From: UBA12191 sp964422295
Lineage (GTDB): Bacteria > Planctomycetota > UBA8108 > UBA1146
Length of the DNA stretch: 64,000 bases
NCBI GenBank assembly: GCA_964422295.1
Contig: CAYRAM010000001.1
Span: forward strand, 186,001 to 250,000
Reading direction: 5' to 3'
Positions 41,421 through 50,842 of the stretch are shown here, one piece after another; the first letter of the stretch is position 1, and each line of letters starts with the position of its first letter. Under the pieces are notes generated by a model. That model was not told the origin of the DNA. It worked only from the letters and a program-made list of their open reading frames with translations, and did no database searches. A program made the position numbers and the translations under genes.

Positions 41421-43381
41421 GTTCCTCATCCACTTGGTATCCCCCAACAGATGTTGTTCAAAACAGCCAGGTCATTCGCTGGATGAAAAAATTGGGCAGG
41501 CCTGTGGACCCTGACGATCCCAAGGCTGCGATCTGCGAATTGATTCGGTGGAGCCAAAAGGACCGTGACAGTTTTTGGCATGAGTTGATGCAGGATTTGG
41601 GAGTGGTTTGGTCCACGCCCTATGAACAGGTTTTCGACGAATCACGTGGACCGGAATGGACCGACTGGTTTATCGGTGGACAGACCAATCTGGTGCTCAA
41701 CTGTGTCGATCTTCCTGCATCGGAAATCCCGGATCGGCTCGCCCTCGTCGGTGAAGAAGAGGATGGCACCGTACGGCGGTGGACCTTTTCCGAAGTGGCT
41801 GAGGAAATTGACCAACTCGCTGCCCTGATGAGATCCCGGGGGATCGTTGCTGGCGATCGGGTCGGTTGCTTGATGCCGATGGTGGCAGAAGTCGCCTTCG
41901 CAATGTTGGCGACGATGAAGATCGGGGCTGTGTTTATTCCGATTTTCAGTGGTTACGCCGCTCCTTCCGTGCGCGAGAGGCTGGAAGATTCCGGTGCCCG
42001 TTGGCTCTTTACCGCCGATATCGGATACCGCAGAGGATCTTCCTTTGATTTGAAAGCACATGCGGATGAGGCGATTGAAGGCTTCGATCGCGTGGAAACG
42101 CTGCTGGTTCTGAAGCGTGGCGATGGGGAGCCATCGATGCTGGAGGGGAGGGATCTGTGGTGGAGTCACTCGCAGCAGCATGCCTCAGGGGACACCTCCA
42201 CCGAAATGATGGGATCGATGGATCCTGCATTGATGATCTACACCAGCGGCACCACTGGTAAACCCAAGGGGACCGTACACACCCACGCCGGATGCATGGC
42301 TCAGATGGGCAAGGAGTTGCGCTTTAATTTTGATGTCGGGCGTGACGACGATCTCTTCTGGTGGTTCACGGACATCGGTTGGATGATGGGACCGTGGGAA
42401 ATTATAGGTTGCTGGCTCAATCGAACCCCATTTCTCATCTGTGAAGGAGCTCCCGATCATCCCGGTCCGGATCGGCTGTGGGAGATGATCGAGCGGCATC
42501 GGGTGACGCATCTCGGGATCAGCCCGACGGCGATACGGCTGTTGATGCGATCCGGACTGGAGCCCTTCGAGGGCAAGGATCTCACTTCGCTGCGAATCCT
42601 GGGGAGTACGGGCGAGCCTTGGGACCCGGAGAGTTACCGCTGGTTCCATGAAAATGTGGGGAAAGGCATATTGCCGATCATCAACATCTCCGGCGGCACC
42701 GATATCGTCGGATGCTTTTTGGCACCCCTTCCGGTGTTGCCCATCTCCGAGACTTCCCTGCAATCGCCGGGATTGGGGATGGATATCGACGTCTTCAATG
42801 AGAGCGGCGAATCGGTGACGGATGAGGTCGGCTTTCTGGTGTGCAAATCTTCGACCCCATCGATGACTCGCTCGCTATGGAAGGCGGACGACAAGTATCT
42901 GGAAACTTATTGGAGTCGATTTCCGGGGATCTGGAATCACGGAGATTGGGCACGCAGAGACGAGGATGGCCAGTGGTATCTCTTTGGTCGAGCAGACGAC
43001 ACTCTCAATATCGCCGGGCGCAGGGTCGGCCCGGGAGAGATCGAATCTGCGCTGATCGAGCATGACGCCGTTAGTGAAGCCGCCGCCATCGGGGTTCCCG
43101 ATGATCTCAAGGGAACAGAGCTGGTCTGTTTTGTCGTCCTTCATGCCGCTTTTGACGAGACGGACGAACTCCGTGACCAACTGAAAAACCAGGTGGTCCA
43201 GGCGCTGGGCAAGGTCGATCGGCCGCGCTCGATCCTGTACGTCGATGACTTGCCAAAAACCCGCAGTGCAAAAATCGTCCGCAGGCTGATTCGCGCGCGC
43301 TACCTGGGAGAAGAGGATCTGGGAGACCTGACCAGCATCGCCAATCCGGAAGCCCTCGAAGGAATCGCTCGTTGTCGCTGA
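41417..43381 (+). CDS. AMP-forming acyl-CoA synthetase, acetyl-CoA synthetase family
   Basis: 654 residues, the length of Acs. Activates a carboxylic acid to acyl-AMP then acyl-CoA. N-terminal ACS cap (DSFWHELMQDLGVVW), P-loop IYTSGTTGKPKGTVHTH (about 274-290), motif WWFTDIGWMMGPWEIIG, GSTGEPWDPESYRWF, YLFGRADDTLNIAGRRVGP and the C-terminal lid with catalytic Lys in KTRSAKIVRRLIRA. Unlike classical Acs, the acyl-pocket region differs, so acetate is not assured; propionate or a keto-acid-derived acid is possible. Overlaps the aminotransferase gene by four bases and is convergent with the first transporter set after 15 bases. Confidence 0.92.
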   Translation: MSSSSTWYPPTDVVQNSQVIRWMKKLGRPVDPDDPKAAICELIRWSQKDRDSFWHELMQDLGVVWSTPYEQVFDESRGPEWTDWFIGGQTNLVLNCVDLPASEIPDRLALVGEEEDGTVRRWTFSEVAEEIDQLAALMRSRGIVAGDRVGCLMPMVAEVAFAMLATMKIGAVFIPIFSGYAAPSVRERLEDSGARWLFTADIGYRRGSSFDLKAHADEAIEGFDRVETLLVLKRGDGEPSMLEGRDLWWSHSQQHASGDTSTEMMGSMDPALMIYTSGTTGKPKGTVHTHAGCMAQMGKELRFNFDVGRDDDLFWWFTDIGWMMGPWEIIGCWLNRTPFLICEGAPDHPGPDRLWEMIERHRVTHLGISPTAIRLLMRSGLEPFEGKDLTSLRILGSTGEPWDPESYRWFHENVGKGILPIINISGGTDIVGCFLAPLPVLPISETSLQSPGLGMDIDVFNESGESVTDEVGFLVCKSSTPSMTRSLWKADDKYLETYWSRFPGIWNHGDWARRDEDGQWYLFGRADDTLNIAGRRVGPGEIESALIEHDAVSEAAAIGVPDDLKGTELVCFVVLHAAFDETDELRDQLKNQVVQALGKVDRPRSILYVDDLPKTRSAKIVRRLIRARYLGEEDLGDLTSIANPEALEGIARCR

Positions 43382-43396
43382 TGAAGTGTCGGTGAT

Positions 43397-44707
43397 CTAC
43401 TCTTCGTGGTTACGGGATGTGCCGAGGAATGCACGCGGGTCTGCCGCATCCCGCAGACCGTCACCCAGGAAATTGTAGGCCAGGACCGCAAGGAAGATGA
43501 AGAAGCCGGGAGTGATCAACCAAGGATTGTACTTCATTACTTCGGTGACCTGGCAATCCTTCAGCAGCAGTCCCCAGGAAGAATCCGGCTCTGTAATCCC
43601 GAATCCGAGATATGAAAGGGCGACCTCCCCGAGGATGTAGTATGGAACGTACAAGGTTGCCGTCACGATGACGATGGATGCGGTATTGGGTAGCAGGTGT
43701 CGAAGGATCACCCGTTGGGAGGAACCGCCGAGGGATCGGGCGGCGAGAGCGTATTCACTCTCGCGCAGGCTCAATACCATTCCACGGATCATGCGGCCGG
43801 TGCTGGCCCAGCCGACGATGGCGAGGATGGCGACGATCATGATGTAAGTTTGTCGGGAGGTCAGATCATTGGGCAGGGCATAACGCAAGGTCAGGATCAG
43901 ATAGAGGCCGGGAATCGCCAACAACAGTTCGACCAAACGCATCAGAAGGAAGTCCCAGATGCCGCCGTAGTATCCCGCCAGGCCACCGATGAAGAGTCCG
44001 ATGGAGATGCTGATGAAGATTCCGATCAGACCCACGGAGAGGGAAACCTGGCCGCCGTAGAGGATCCTTGTCCATAAATCCCTGCCGAGGATATCCGTTC
44101 CCATCAGGAAGAGTCCTGCGTGGATATCCGGTTCGTCGGGGACGTCCTTGGCCTCGATCCCCATCAGGTGGGTATGACCAAAAAACTTGAAAAATCCGCA
44201 TAGGCTGAAGACTTCATGCTCTTTCGTGGATTGGGTAAAGAAGCGTACCGGGATGCTGCGGTTGCGATCCTCTGTAAGGATGTATTCCATCTCGCCGTAT
44301 TCATCCCAGGATTGATACTCCTTCAATGGATGGACGTGGGGGCGCAGGGAAAAGTTGCCATCATTGTCATGAAAATGAACCCCGCCGGAAAACCAATCCC
44401 AGCGACGCTCGTAGGTGGGCAAAAGAATCTCTTCGAAATTTTCATCCTCCGCGAGGACATCGCCGATCTTATGGATCGAATATCCGCCGATGAGCATGGG
44501 CCCGTACTTGACGGTGTACTTGTTGGTATCGTTCATTCCATAGGGAGCGATGAATCCACCAAAGCTGCACATCAGGTAAAGGATGAGAAGGGTTGTGCCA
44601 CCACACATCGCCAACTTGTTTTTGCGAAGTCGCATCCAAAGGATGGCCCAAGGGCCTTTCGGAGGGCGCATTCCCGCAGTGTCAGATGGAGGGGTGGGTT
44701 TGCTCAT
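43397..44707 (-). CDS. Peptide ABC transporter permease, OppC/DppC type, with large insertion (set A)
   Basis: 436 residues against about 280-310 typical. Membrane permease of a peptide/nickel-type ABC importer. One helix near the N terminus (about 28-55) is followed by a ~140-residue hydrophilic segment (about 60-195) rich in charged and aromatic residues before the usual GTDILGRDLWTRILYGG. The coupling EAA loop is conserved (EYALAARSLGGSSQRVILRH), as is the C-terminal LAYNFLGDGLRDAADPR. The insertion faces outside by topology. Start shares one base with the stop of its partner permease (TGATG). No ATPase gene belongs to this set. Confidence 0.92.
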   Translation of the reverse strand: MSKPTPPSDTAGMRPPKGPWAILWMRLRKNKLAMCGGTTLLILYLMCSFGGFIAPYGMNDTNKYTVKYGPMLIGGYSIHKIGDVLAEDENFEEILLPTYERRWDWFSGGVHFHDNDGNFSLRPHVHPLKEYQSWDEYGEMEYILTEDRNRSIPVRFFTQSTKEHEVFSLCGFFKFFGHTHLMGIEAKDVPDEPDIHAGLFLMGTDILGRDLWTRILYGGQVSLSVGLIGIFISISIGLFIGGLAGYYGGIWDFLLMRLVELLLAIPGLYLILTLRYALPNDLTSRQTYIMIVAILAIVGWASTGRMIRGMVLSLRESEYALAARSLGGSSQRVILRHLLPNTASIVIVTATLYVPYYILGEVALSYLGFGITEPDSSWGLLLKDCQVTEVMKYNPWLITPGFFIFLAVLAYNFLGDGLRDAADPRAFLGTSRNHEE

Positions 44708-45882
44708 CAGGACAACCTCACCCTTGGATCGACGACCGCAAGAAGCAGGTCAGCGATCAGATTGCCAAAGACCAGCAATAATGTCGAAATCAGAACGCTG
44801 GCCAGCACCAGCGGTTCATCCTTTGCGCTGATCGCTTCAAAGATCAGCCGTCCGAGACCGGGCCAATTCATGACGATTTCGACGAGGAGCGAGCCACTGA
44901 GAAGGCTTGCCAGGGAGTAGCCGAAGAGAGTCACCAGCGGATTGACGGCATTGCGGAAGGCGTGCTTGAAGAGGACTCCCTGTTCAGAAACTCCTTTGGC
45001 CCGGGCAGTGCGCACATAATCCTGACCGAGTGCTTCGATCATATTGCCGCGCGCCTGGCGCATGTATCCCGCCATCGAAGTGGTCCCCAGAATCAATGCG
45101 GGAAGCACCAGATGGTGAATGCGGTTGGCGATCTTGCCAAAAAATCCCAACTCGTAGTAATCGAGGGAGCGCATGTCGCCGATGGGGAACCAGCCGGTAT
45201 AGGAGGCGAACAGCATCGCCAGCAGGGCGAAGAAGACGGTCGGGATCGACAAACCCAAAAAAGCGATGATGCCGGCACTGTGATCAAGACCTGAATTGGG
45301 TTTAACCGCGGCAAAGATCCCCAAGGGGATTCCGAGTCCATAGGCGATCAGTAGTGCTGCCAGAGAGAGGGTCAAGGTGTTGAGAAGTCGTTCCGCGATG
45401 ATGCCGAAGACCGGTCGGTTGAACTTGTATGAAGTTCCAAAATCGAGGGTCATCGCATTCAGCAGCCACGAGAAGAACCCCTCGATGGCTCCGACCTTGC
45501 GATAGACCACCGCTTCGTCATCGCACTGGTATTGCACTCCATCGATCTGGAATTTGAGCAGGTTGCGGCTGGCTTCTTTGGCGTGGACGGCGGTCCCATC
45601 CTTGAGGATCACCGGCCGATCACCCCCTTCATCGACAAAGGACCAGGTGTGGCCCTCATCGGGAAACTCACCCATGTCGGTTAACTGGCTGCGCTCCAAT
45701 CTCACCAATAGGCCGGCGTTTTCTTTTTGTCTCAGAACTTCGGTGGTGGAGCGGCTGGGATCCGCTTCCATTTGGCTGTAAAAGTCCCCCGGTGCCTGCT
45801 TGAGGAGCAGGAATGTGAGAAAGGAAACCACCAATACTAGTGGCGGAATCGACAACAGGCGGCGCAAGCTGAAGGTCAGCAA
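44707..45882 (-). CDS. Peptide ABC transporter permease, OppB/DppB type, with insertion (set A)
   Basis: 391 residues, start TTG 45882 (product MLTFSLRRLL) with GGAG about eight bases upstream. The N-terminal helix and APGDF motif are typical; about 100 extra residues (35-135) lie between helix 1 and the rest on the outer side. EAA coupling loop DYVRTARAKGVSEQGVLFKH and the C-terminal ADLLLAVVDPRVRLS are standard. Pairs with the OppC-type permease downstream and the lipoprotein upstream (22-base gap). Confidence 0.92.
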   Translation of the reverse strand: MLTFSLRRLLSIPPLVLVVSFLTFLLLKQAPGDFYSQMEADPSRSTTEVLRQKENAGLLVRLERSQLTDMGEFPDEGHTWSFVDEGGDRPVILKDGTAVHAKEASRNLLKFQIDGVQYQCDDEAVVYRKVGAIEGFFSWLLNAMTLDFGTSYKFNRPVFGIIAERLLNTLTLSLAALLIAYGLGIPLGIFAAVKPNSGLDHSAGIIAFLGLSIPTVFFALLAMLFASYTGWFPIGDMRSLDYYELGFFGKIANRIHHLVLPALILGTTSMAGYMRQARGNMIEALGQDYVRTARAKGVSEQGVLFKHAFRNAVNPLVTLFGYSLASLLSGSLLVEIVMNWPGLGRLIFEAISAKDEPLVLASVLISTLLLVFGNLIADLLLAVVDPRVRLS

Positions 45883-45904
45883 GAATCGGACTCCACCCTT
45901 AGGG

Positions 45905-47863
45905 TTAATGCTTCCACAGGGATTCGATATTCCAGGTCATCTGCGGGCGCAGCAGGCTGGGCCACAGATTTCCGATGCGACCTTCCTGGGCCACCGCATA
46001 TGAGTTGGCGGCGATCAGGTAGAGGATCGGTATGTTCTGCCCGATCAGTTCCTGGATCTCGTCGTAGTACTTTTTGCGAACCTTGTCGTCGAGTTCTTCA
46101 TCCATCATCGCCATCAGGCTGTCGATCCGTGCCTCCCACTCCGTTGCCGGCTCTGGTTGCTGGGGATACCAGGCGTGAAGACGGCCACTGGAGAGAGTGA
46201 TGTTTTTGCCATTCGCCGGGTCAGGGGGAACACCCGATCCCCAGCCGAGCAGGATCATGTCCCACTTGTGGCTGTCTCGGAGACTGGTGACGAGGTCATT
46301 AAAGGCGATGGCCTTGAAGTCCACTTCAAGACCGAGATTGAGGAGGTCCTTGCTGATCAGGTTTCCAACCTGTGTACGCAGGTTGTTCTCGACGTTGGTG
46401 TTGAGTGAGAACCTGATCCTGCGACCCTTGTCATCCTCGCGAATGCCATCGCCGTCACGATCGGTCCAGCCGAGCTGGTCGAGGATGGCATTGGCCTTTT
46501 TGAGGTCGTTGGGGTATTTCGCCACTCCAGGGTGGAACCACGTCTTGTTTCCTGGGGTGATGCTGGACCAGATCGCTGTGGCGCGCCCCTGGAAGGCGGT
46601 GCGCTTGATGCCGTCGCGGTCGATGGCGTGATTGACCGCCTTGCGGAATTCGAGATGGTTGAACCAGTAGGACTTCGCTTCGTCGACGAACGGTTCTCCT
46701 GTATCCGGATCCTTGCCCGGGTGAAGGTTGAAGCAAACCCAGTTACTGTTGAGGCTGACGCCGAGACGGATCAGGCTGGCTTTTCCTGCCTTCTCCATGG
46801 CGACCGCTTCACGGAAATGGTCCGCAGGGAGGTCTTCAAAGATGTCCAACTCCCCAGCCTCAAATTTTTGCCAAAGGAGATTCAGATCCTTGACGAGAAC
46901 GATGACGATTTCGTCGAGGTAGGGGAGCCTTTGCTGGCGAGCATCGATTTTCCAGTAGTAAGGGTTGCGTTCGTAGACAATTTTCTCTGCGGGCACGTAC
47001 TGCTTCAATACGAAAGGCCCACTGCCGACGAGATCCGCGGGGTCAGAGTTGTTGGTCATCTGCTGGAGCAGCGTCGGGTCCTTCTCTTGCAGGTGATCGC
47101 GCCATTTGTGTTCCGGAATCAGGCGGACGTTTCCAACATGAGTCAGGAATTGGGAGTCGATGCGCTTCAGATTGAAGATGAGGGCATTGCGCTCCTTGTC
47201 GGCGGAGACATCCGGCAGCTCACCGGTTTGAGGATGCTTGAATCCGTCTTTGATACTGGTGGCAATTTGCGGATGGAAGACCGCATTGAAGGAGAAGAGT
47301 GCATCTTCCACATCGAGGACTTCGCCGTCGGACCAGTGAATGCCATCGCGCAGGAAAAAGGTCCAGGTGAGCTGGTCATCCGAGACCTCCCACCTTTTGG
47401 CCAGGGATGCCTCCGCTTGCCATTTTCCGTTGTTGTAGGTGACCAGGTTTGAAAAGACGAGAGCCCGAATCTCCTGGTCGGTGGCACCCTTCGGTTCAAC
47501 CGGATTGAAGGTCTCCACTTCACCAAGGATGCCGTATACGAATCGTCCACCGTAGGTTCCGGTTCGATCGACGACGATGGCGTCAGGGCTTGCTTCGCCG
47601 ATAAAGGGGGGATCGGCAATTCCCACCCACAAGGACAGATCCGGCTTCGGCTCTTTCGGTTGATCCATTTTGCTGACACGAACCACCCGCGGTTTGGATG
47701 GGGATTCCTGATTGCCGATATCCCCGGCGTTCCCACTGGCGGTGGTGGTGTTGGGAGCAGGTTTTTCGGCGGTACAAGCACTGAGGAAAAGAAGGGGAAG
47801 AACGATTGCAAGGGAACCACAGAAGGAAGTACAGAAGATGGAGATCCGGGAAAGGGTATTCAT
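45905..47863 (-). CDS. Peptide ABC transporter substrate-binding lipoprotein (set A)
   Basis: 652 residues from ATG 47863, which has AGGTG upstream and is followed by a signal and lipobox (LFLSAC, Cys about 29); the frame reaches 47986 without coding logic. Solute-binding family 5: EVETFNPVEPKGATDQEIR, DGIHWSDGEVLDVEDALFSF, and LEFRKAVNHAIDRDGI are recognisable. The mature start has a Thr/Ser/Pro-rich linker. Larger than typical OppA (~540). Captures oligopeptides or similar ligands outside the membrane. It is divergent from the set B binding protein, with 280 bases between them. Confidence 0.93.
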   Translation of the reverse strand: MNTLSRISIFCTSFCGSLAIVLPLLFLSACTAEKPAPNTTTASGNAGDIGNQESPSKPRVVRVSKMDQPKEPKPDLSLWVGIADPPFIGEASPDAIVVDRTGTYGGRFVYGILGEVETFNPVEPKGATDQEIRALVFSNLVTYNNGKWQAEASLAKRWEVSDDQLTWTFFLRDGIHWSDGEVLDVEDALFSFNAVFHPQIATSIKDGFKHPQTGELPDVSADKERNALIFNLKRIDSQFLTHVGNVRLIPEHKWRDHLQEKDPTLLQQMTNNSDPADLVGSGPFVLKQYVPAEKIVYERNPYYWKIDARQQRLPYLDEIVIVLVKDLNLLWQKFEAGELDIFEDLPADHFREAVAMEKAGKASLIRLGVSLNSNWVCFNLHPGKDPDTGEPFVDEAKSYWFNHLEFRKAVNHAIDRDGIKRTAFQGRATAIWSSITPGNKTWFHPGVAKYPNDLKKANAILDQLGWTDRDGDGIREDDKGRRIRFSLNTNVENNLRTQVGNLISKDLLNLGLEVDFKAIAFNDLVTSLRDSHKWDMILLGWGSGVPPDPANGKNITLSSGRLHAWYPQQPEPATEWEARIDSLMAMMDEELDDKVRKKYYDEIQELIGQNIPILYLIAANSYAVAQEGRIGNLWPSLLRPQMTWNIESLWKH

Positions 47864-48143
47864 GGATGGCACCTGTTCTTTTGTTTTGACCCCGGGGGGC
47901 TCAAGCCCGCGATGGGGGTGGTGTTGCAGCTCTCGACAAAGGAAGTGCCGCAAATGACGAGGATAACCCATTCCCACTGGGGGCACACGGGAAACTGACC
48001 CTGTTCCATTCCGCTACTTCATCTACTTTCGGTGGTTGGTCGCAGTTTTCTCCAAATTCGTATACCTTGCTCATGATCCCCAATGTGGTCATCAGCACTG
48101 CACGGCCAAGGTGATCTTTAATTCAGCAGAAGAGAGGCTATCC

Positions 48144-49880
48144 ATGATTTTTGACTTGTTTCTGCCGCTTCATGCCCGTGGCGTCCGATCCCCCTTTGCG
48201 CTCATCGGTTTGCTCATCGGCGCCGGGGTTCTCTTAACGATCAGCGGTTGCACTTCTCAGCCAGGATCACAGTCTCCCGATGGCAAGTTGCAGATTGACA
48301 GCATCGCTGCGCCCTCCCCTGATAATGTCTTTCGCATTCCGCTGATGACCAATCCGCCCGATCTGGATCCGATTCTCGTATCCGACACCACTTCAGACGG
48401 TGTCGCATCAAAGATTTTCAACACCCTCCTCGACTACAATCCCCAGCTGGAACTGGAACCTTGTATCGCTGCGGCGATGCCGAAGATCTCTGAAGGGGGC
48501 CGAGTCTACGATTTCGAATTGCGCAAGGATGTGTACTTCAGTAATGGCCGCCCAGTGAAAGCCGAAGATCTCAAGTACAGCATCCAACGCTTGGCATCGG
48601 TGAGGTCAAAGCGTTCCAATCTTGTCGATCCGATCGTCGGTGCCAAAGACGCCATCGAGGCTGCGAGATCCTCCCAGGAGCTGTCCCCTGAAATCTCTGG
48701 AATTGAGGTGCTGGGGGATCATTCTCTGCGTTTTAACCTGACCGAGCCTTACCCACCCTTTATCTACAATCTGGCGATGGTCAACACCTCTGCCGTTCCA
48801 CGTGAGGTGATCGAAGAGATCGGTGATCGATTTTCGCGGAATCCGATCGGGACCGGGCCGTTTGTTCTCTCCGAATGGAAAGAAGGCGTTTTTCTCAAGT
48901 TGGCAGCCAATCCCCGCTATTTTGAAGGAGCACCCAAGTTGGCAGGGATTCACTATCGGGTGATTCCCGAGCCGCTGGCACAACTGGAAGAATACAAAGC
49001 GGGCAACTTTGAAGTCTTGGCGACCACCCAGGGAATTTACCCGAAGTGGAAGAACTCGAATCGTGCGAATGAGGTCAAGATCTGGCCCTCACTCGCAGTT
49101 CAGTACTACGGTTTCAACATGGAAAAAGAAGGCTCTCCCTACGCGGGAGATTCGGAAAGCGCTCGTATGTTGAGAGAGGCGATCAATTTCGCCGTCGATC
49201 GCAAGTTTCTCGGAGAGATTTTGCTGGAAGGGCGTTTTTATCCCGCCAATGGCATTCTTCCGCCGGGGATCTTTGGACACAACGATAAGCGTCCCGCCTT
49301 CAAAAAGGATGTTGTGAAAGCCAAGGCGCTGCTGGCGGAAGCCGGCTATCCCAATGGCGAGGGTTTGCCGGAAGTTGATTTGTGGTTCAACACCCAGGGA
49401 GACAACGCCAAGATCGCCCAGGCGGTACAAGCGGATCTGAAAAATGTCGGCATCCCCATCGGTTTGAAGATGCTGGATTGGGGTGCATTTATCGAGGCGA
49501 CCGATGCGAGCGAGCCTTCCTTCTTCCGTTTGGGTTGGGTGGCGGATTACCCGGATGCGGAAAACTTTTTGGCATTTCTTTTTCATACCAAAAACAAGGG
49601 CCCTAACGGAAATGTGTCTTTCTACAGCAATCCGGAGGTGGATCAGCTGATCGATCAGTCCTATGCCGAGACGGATCCTTCCAAGCGCGTGGAATTGCTG
49701 ATGCAGGCGGAGTCGAAGATCATCGCCGATAGCCCTTGGCTCTATTTGCTCTTTGGGCAGGAGACGGTACTGCTGAAGCCTTACGTGCGAAACTTCAACC
49801 CCACGGGAATGTGCGACGACGTCCAGGGCAATCATGTTCGCTGGCATCTGGTCGAACTTGATACCGGGAATCAGGGATAG
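48144..49880 (+). CDS. Peptide ABC transporter substrate-binding lipoprotein (set B)
   Basis: 578 residues from ATG 48144 with GAGAGG seven bases upstream; a longer frame begins at 48036. Signal with lipobox TISGC (Cys about 36) anchors it outside. Solute-binding family 5 features: NPPDLDPILVSDTTSDGVAS, FELRKDVYFSNGRPVKAEDL, AINFAVDRKFLGE and GWVADYPDAENFLAFLFHT. Partner permeases follow after 14 bases. Ligand unknown; the DYPD stretch is common in oligopeptide-binding proteins. Confidence 0.94.
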   Translation: MIFDLFLPLHARGVRSPFALIGLLIGAGVLLTISGCTSQPGSQSPDGKLQIDSIAAPSPDNVFRIPLMTNPPDLDPILVSDTTSDGVASKIFNTLLDYNPQLELEPCIAAAMPKISEGGRVYDFELRKDVYFSNGRPVKAEDLKYSIQRLASVRSKRSNLVDPIVGAKDAIEAARSSQELSPEISGIEVLGDHSLRFNLTEPYPPFIYNLAMVNTSAVPREVIEEIGDRFSRNPIGTGPFVLSEWKEGVFLKLAANPRYFEGAPKLAGIHYRVIPEPLAQLEEYKAGNFEVLATTQGIYPKWKNSNRANEVKIWPSLAVQYYGFNMEKEGSPYAGDSESARMLREAINFAVDRKFLGEILLEGRFYPANGILPPGIFGHNDKRPAFKKDVVKAKALLAEAGYPNGEGLPEVDLWFNTQGDNAKIAQAVQADLKNVGIPIGLKMLDWGAFIEATDASEPSFFRLGWVADYPDAENFLAFLFHTKNKGPNGNVSFYSNPEVDQLIDQSYAETDPSKRVELLMQAESKIIADSPWLYLLFGQETVLLKPYVRNFNPTGMCDDVQGNHVRWHLVELDTGNQG

Positions 49881-49894
49881 GCAAAGGGGATTCT

Positions 49895-50842
49895 TTGCTG
49901 TCCTACACCTTGAGACGACTGTTACAAGCGATACCAGTGATCCTGATGGTCACTCTCATCGTTTTTCTGCTCAATGCGGCGATCCCGGGGGATCCAGGCA
50001 GAATTCGTCTGGGGCAGCGAGCCGACCCCGCTACCGTCGATGCCTACAATGAATCTCGGGGTTACAACGATCCGCTGATCGTCCAGTACGGAAAATACCT
50101 GTGGCGGCTCTTCAGCCGCTTTGATCTCGGGGAGTCGGATGTCAAACAGGGCAAGAGCGTCAATGAGATTCTGGAAGACGCATTTTTTGTCACTATGCGC
50201 CTGGCTTGTCTCTCCATCGTCGTCGCCCTCGTCATCGGCATCGGTGCCGGGGTACTCTCGGCGGTCAAGAGTCGAAGCGTCATCGATTACGTGTCGATGC
50301 TGATCGCCATCATAGGCGTGTCGATGCCGGTTTTTTGGCTGGGAATCCTGATGATCATTTACGTCGCGCCAGTTCTTGGTTTGCCACGGACCGGTTTTGA
50401 TGATTCCACCGCACTGACGGCGTTGAGATCGCTGGCGATGCCAGCTTTCGCATTGGGATTGCTGTCCTCGGCCACGATCGCGCGCTTGAGTCGATCGGCG
50501 ATGCTCGATGTGCTGACCCAGGATTATATTCGTACCGCTCGCTCAAAGGGGGTCGGCGAAGCGAAGGTCGTGCTCAAGCACGCCATGCGCAATGCGGCGA
50601 TTCCCATCGTTACCGTCGTCGGCAACTCTTTCGGGTACCTGTTGGTGGGCGCGGTGTTGACGGAAACGGTTTTCGCCCTGCCGGGCTTGGGCCGTGAGGT
50701 GGTCGAAGCGATCAAAATGCGAGATCGGGAATTGATCACCGGGGGCATCCTGCTGATGTCTTTCGTCTTCATCGGCGTCAATCTGCTGGTGGATCTCTCC
50801 TACGCCTGGTTCGATCCGAGGATTCGTGATGACCGCAGTTAG
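49895..50842 (+). CDS. Peptide ABC transporter permease, OppB/DppB type (set B)
   Basis: 315 residues, start TTG 49895 (product MLSYTLRRLLQAIPV) preceded by AAGGGGA. Standard length and topology (six helices). AIPGDPGRIRLG after helix 1, EAA loop DYIRTARSKGVGEAKVVLKH and the end LVDLSYAWFDPRIRDD match the family. No insertion, unlike sets A and D. Overlaps the next permease by 14 bases. Confidence 0.94.
   Translation: MLSYTLRRLLQAIPVILMVTLIVFLLNAAIPGDPGRIRLGQRADPATVDAYNESRGYNDPLIVQYGKYLWRLFSRFDLGESDVKQGKSVNEILEDAFFVTMRLACLSIVVALVIGIGAGVLSAVKSRSVIDYVSMLIAIIGVSMPVFWLGILMIIYVAPVLGLPRTGFDDSTALTALRSLAMPAFALGLLSSATIARLSRSAMLDVLTQDYIRTARSKGVGEAKVVLKHAMRNAAIPIVTVVGNSFGYLLVGAVLTETVFALPGLGREVVEAIKMRDRELITGGILLMSFVFIGVNLLVDLSYAWFDPRIRDDRS

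Noticed and set aside
46532..47452. 306-codon plus-strand frame
   Set aside because: Antisense to the set A binding protein, which has clear family motifs; shadow.
49089..49847. 252-codon minus-strand frame
   Set aside because: Opposite the set B binding protein; no start context or motif.
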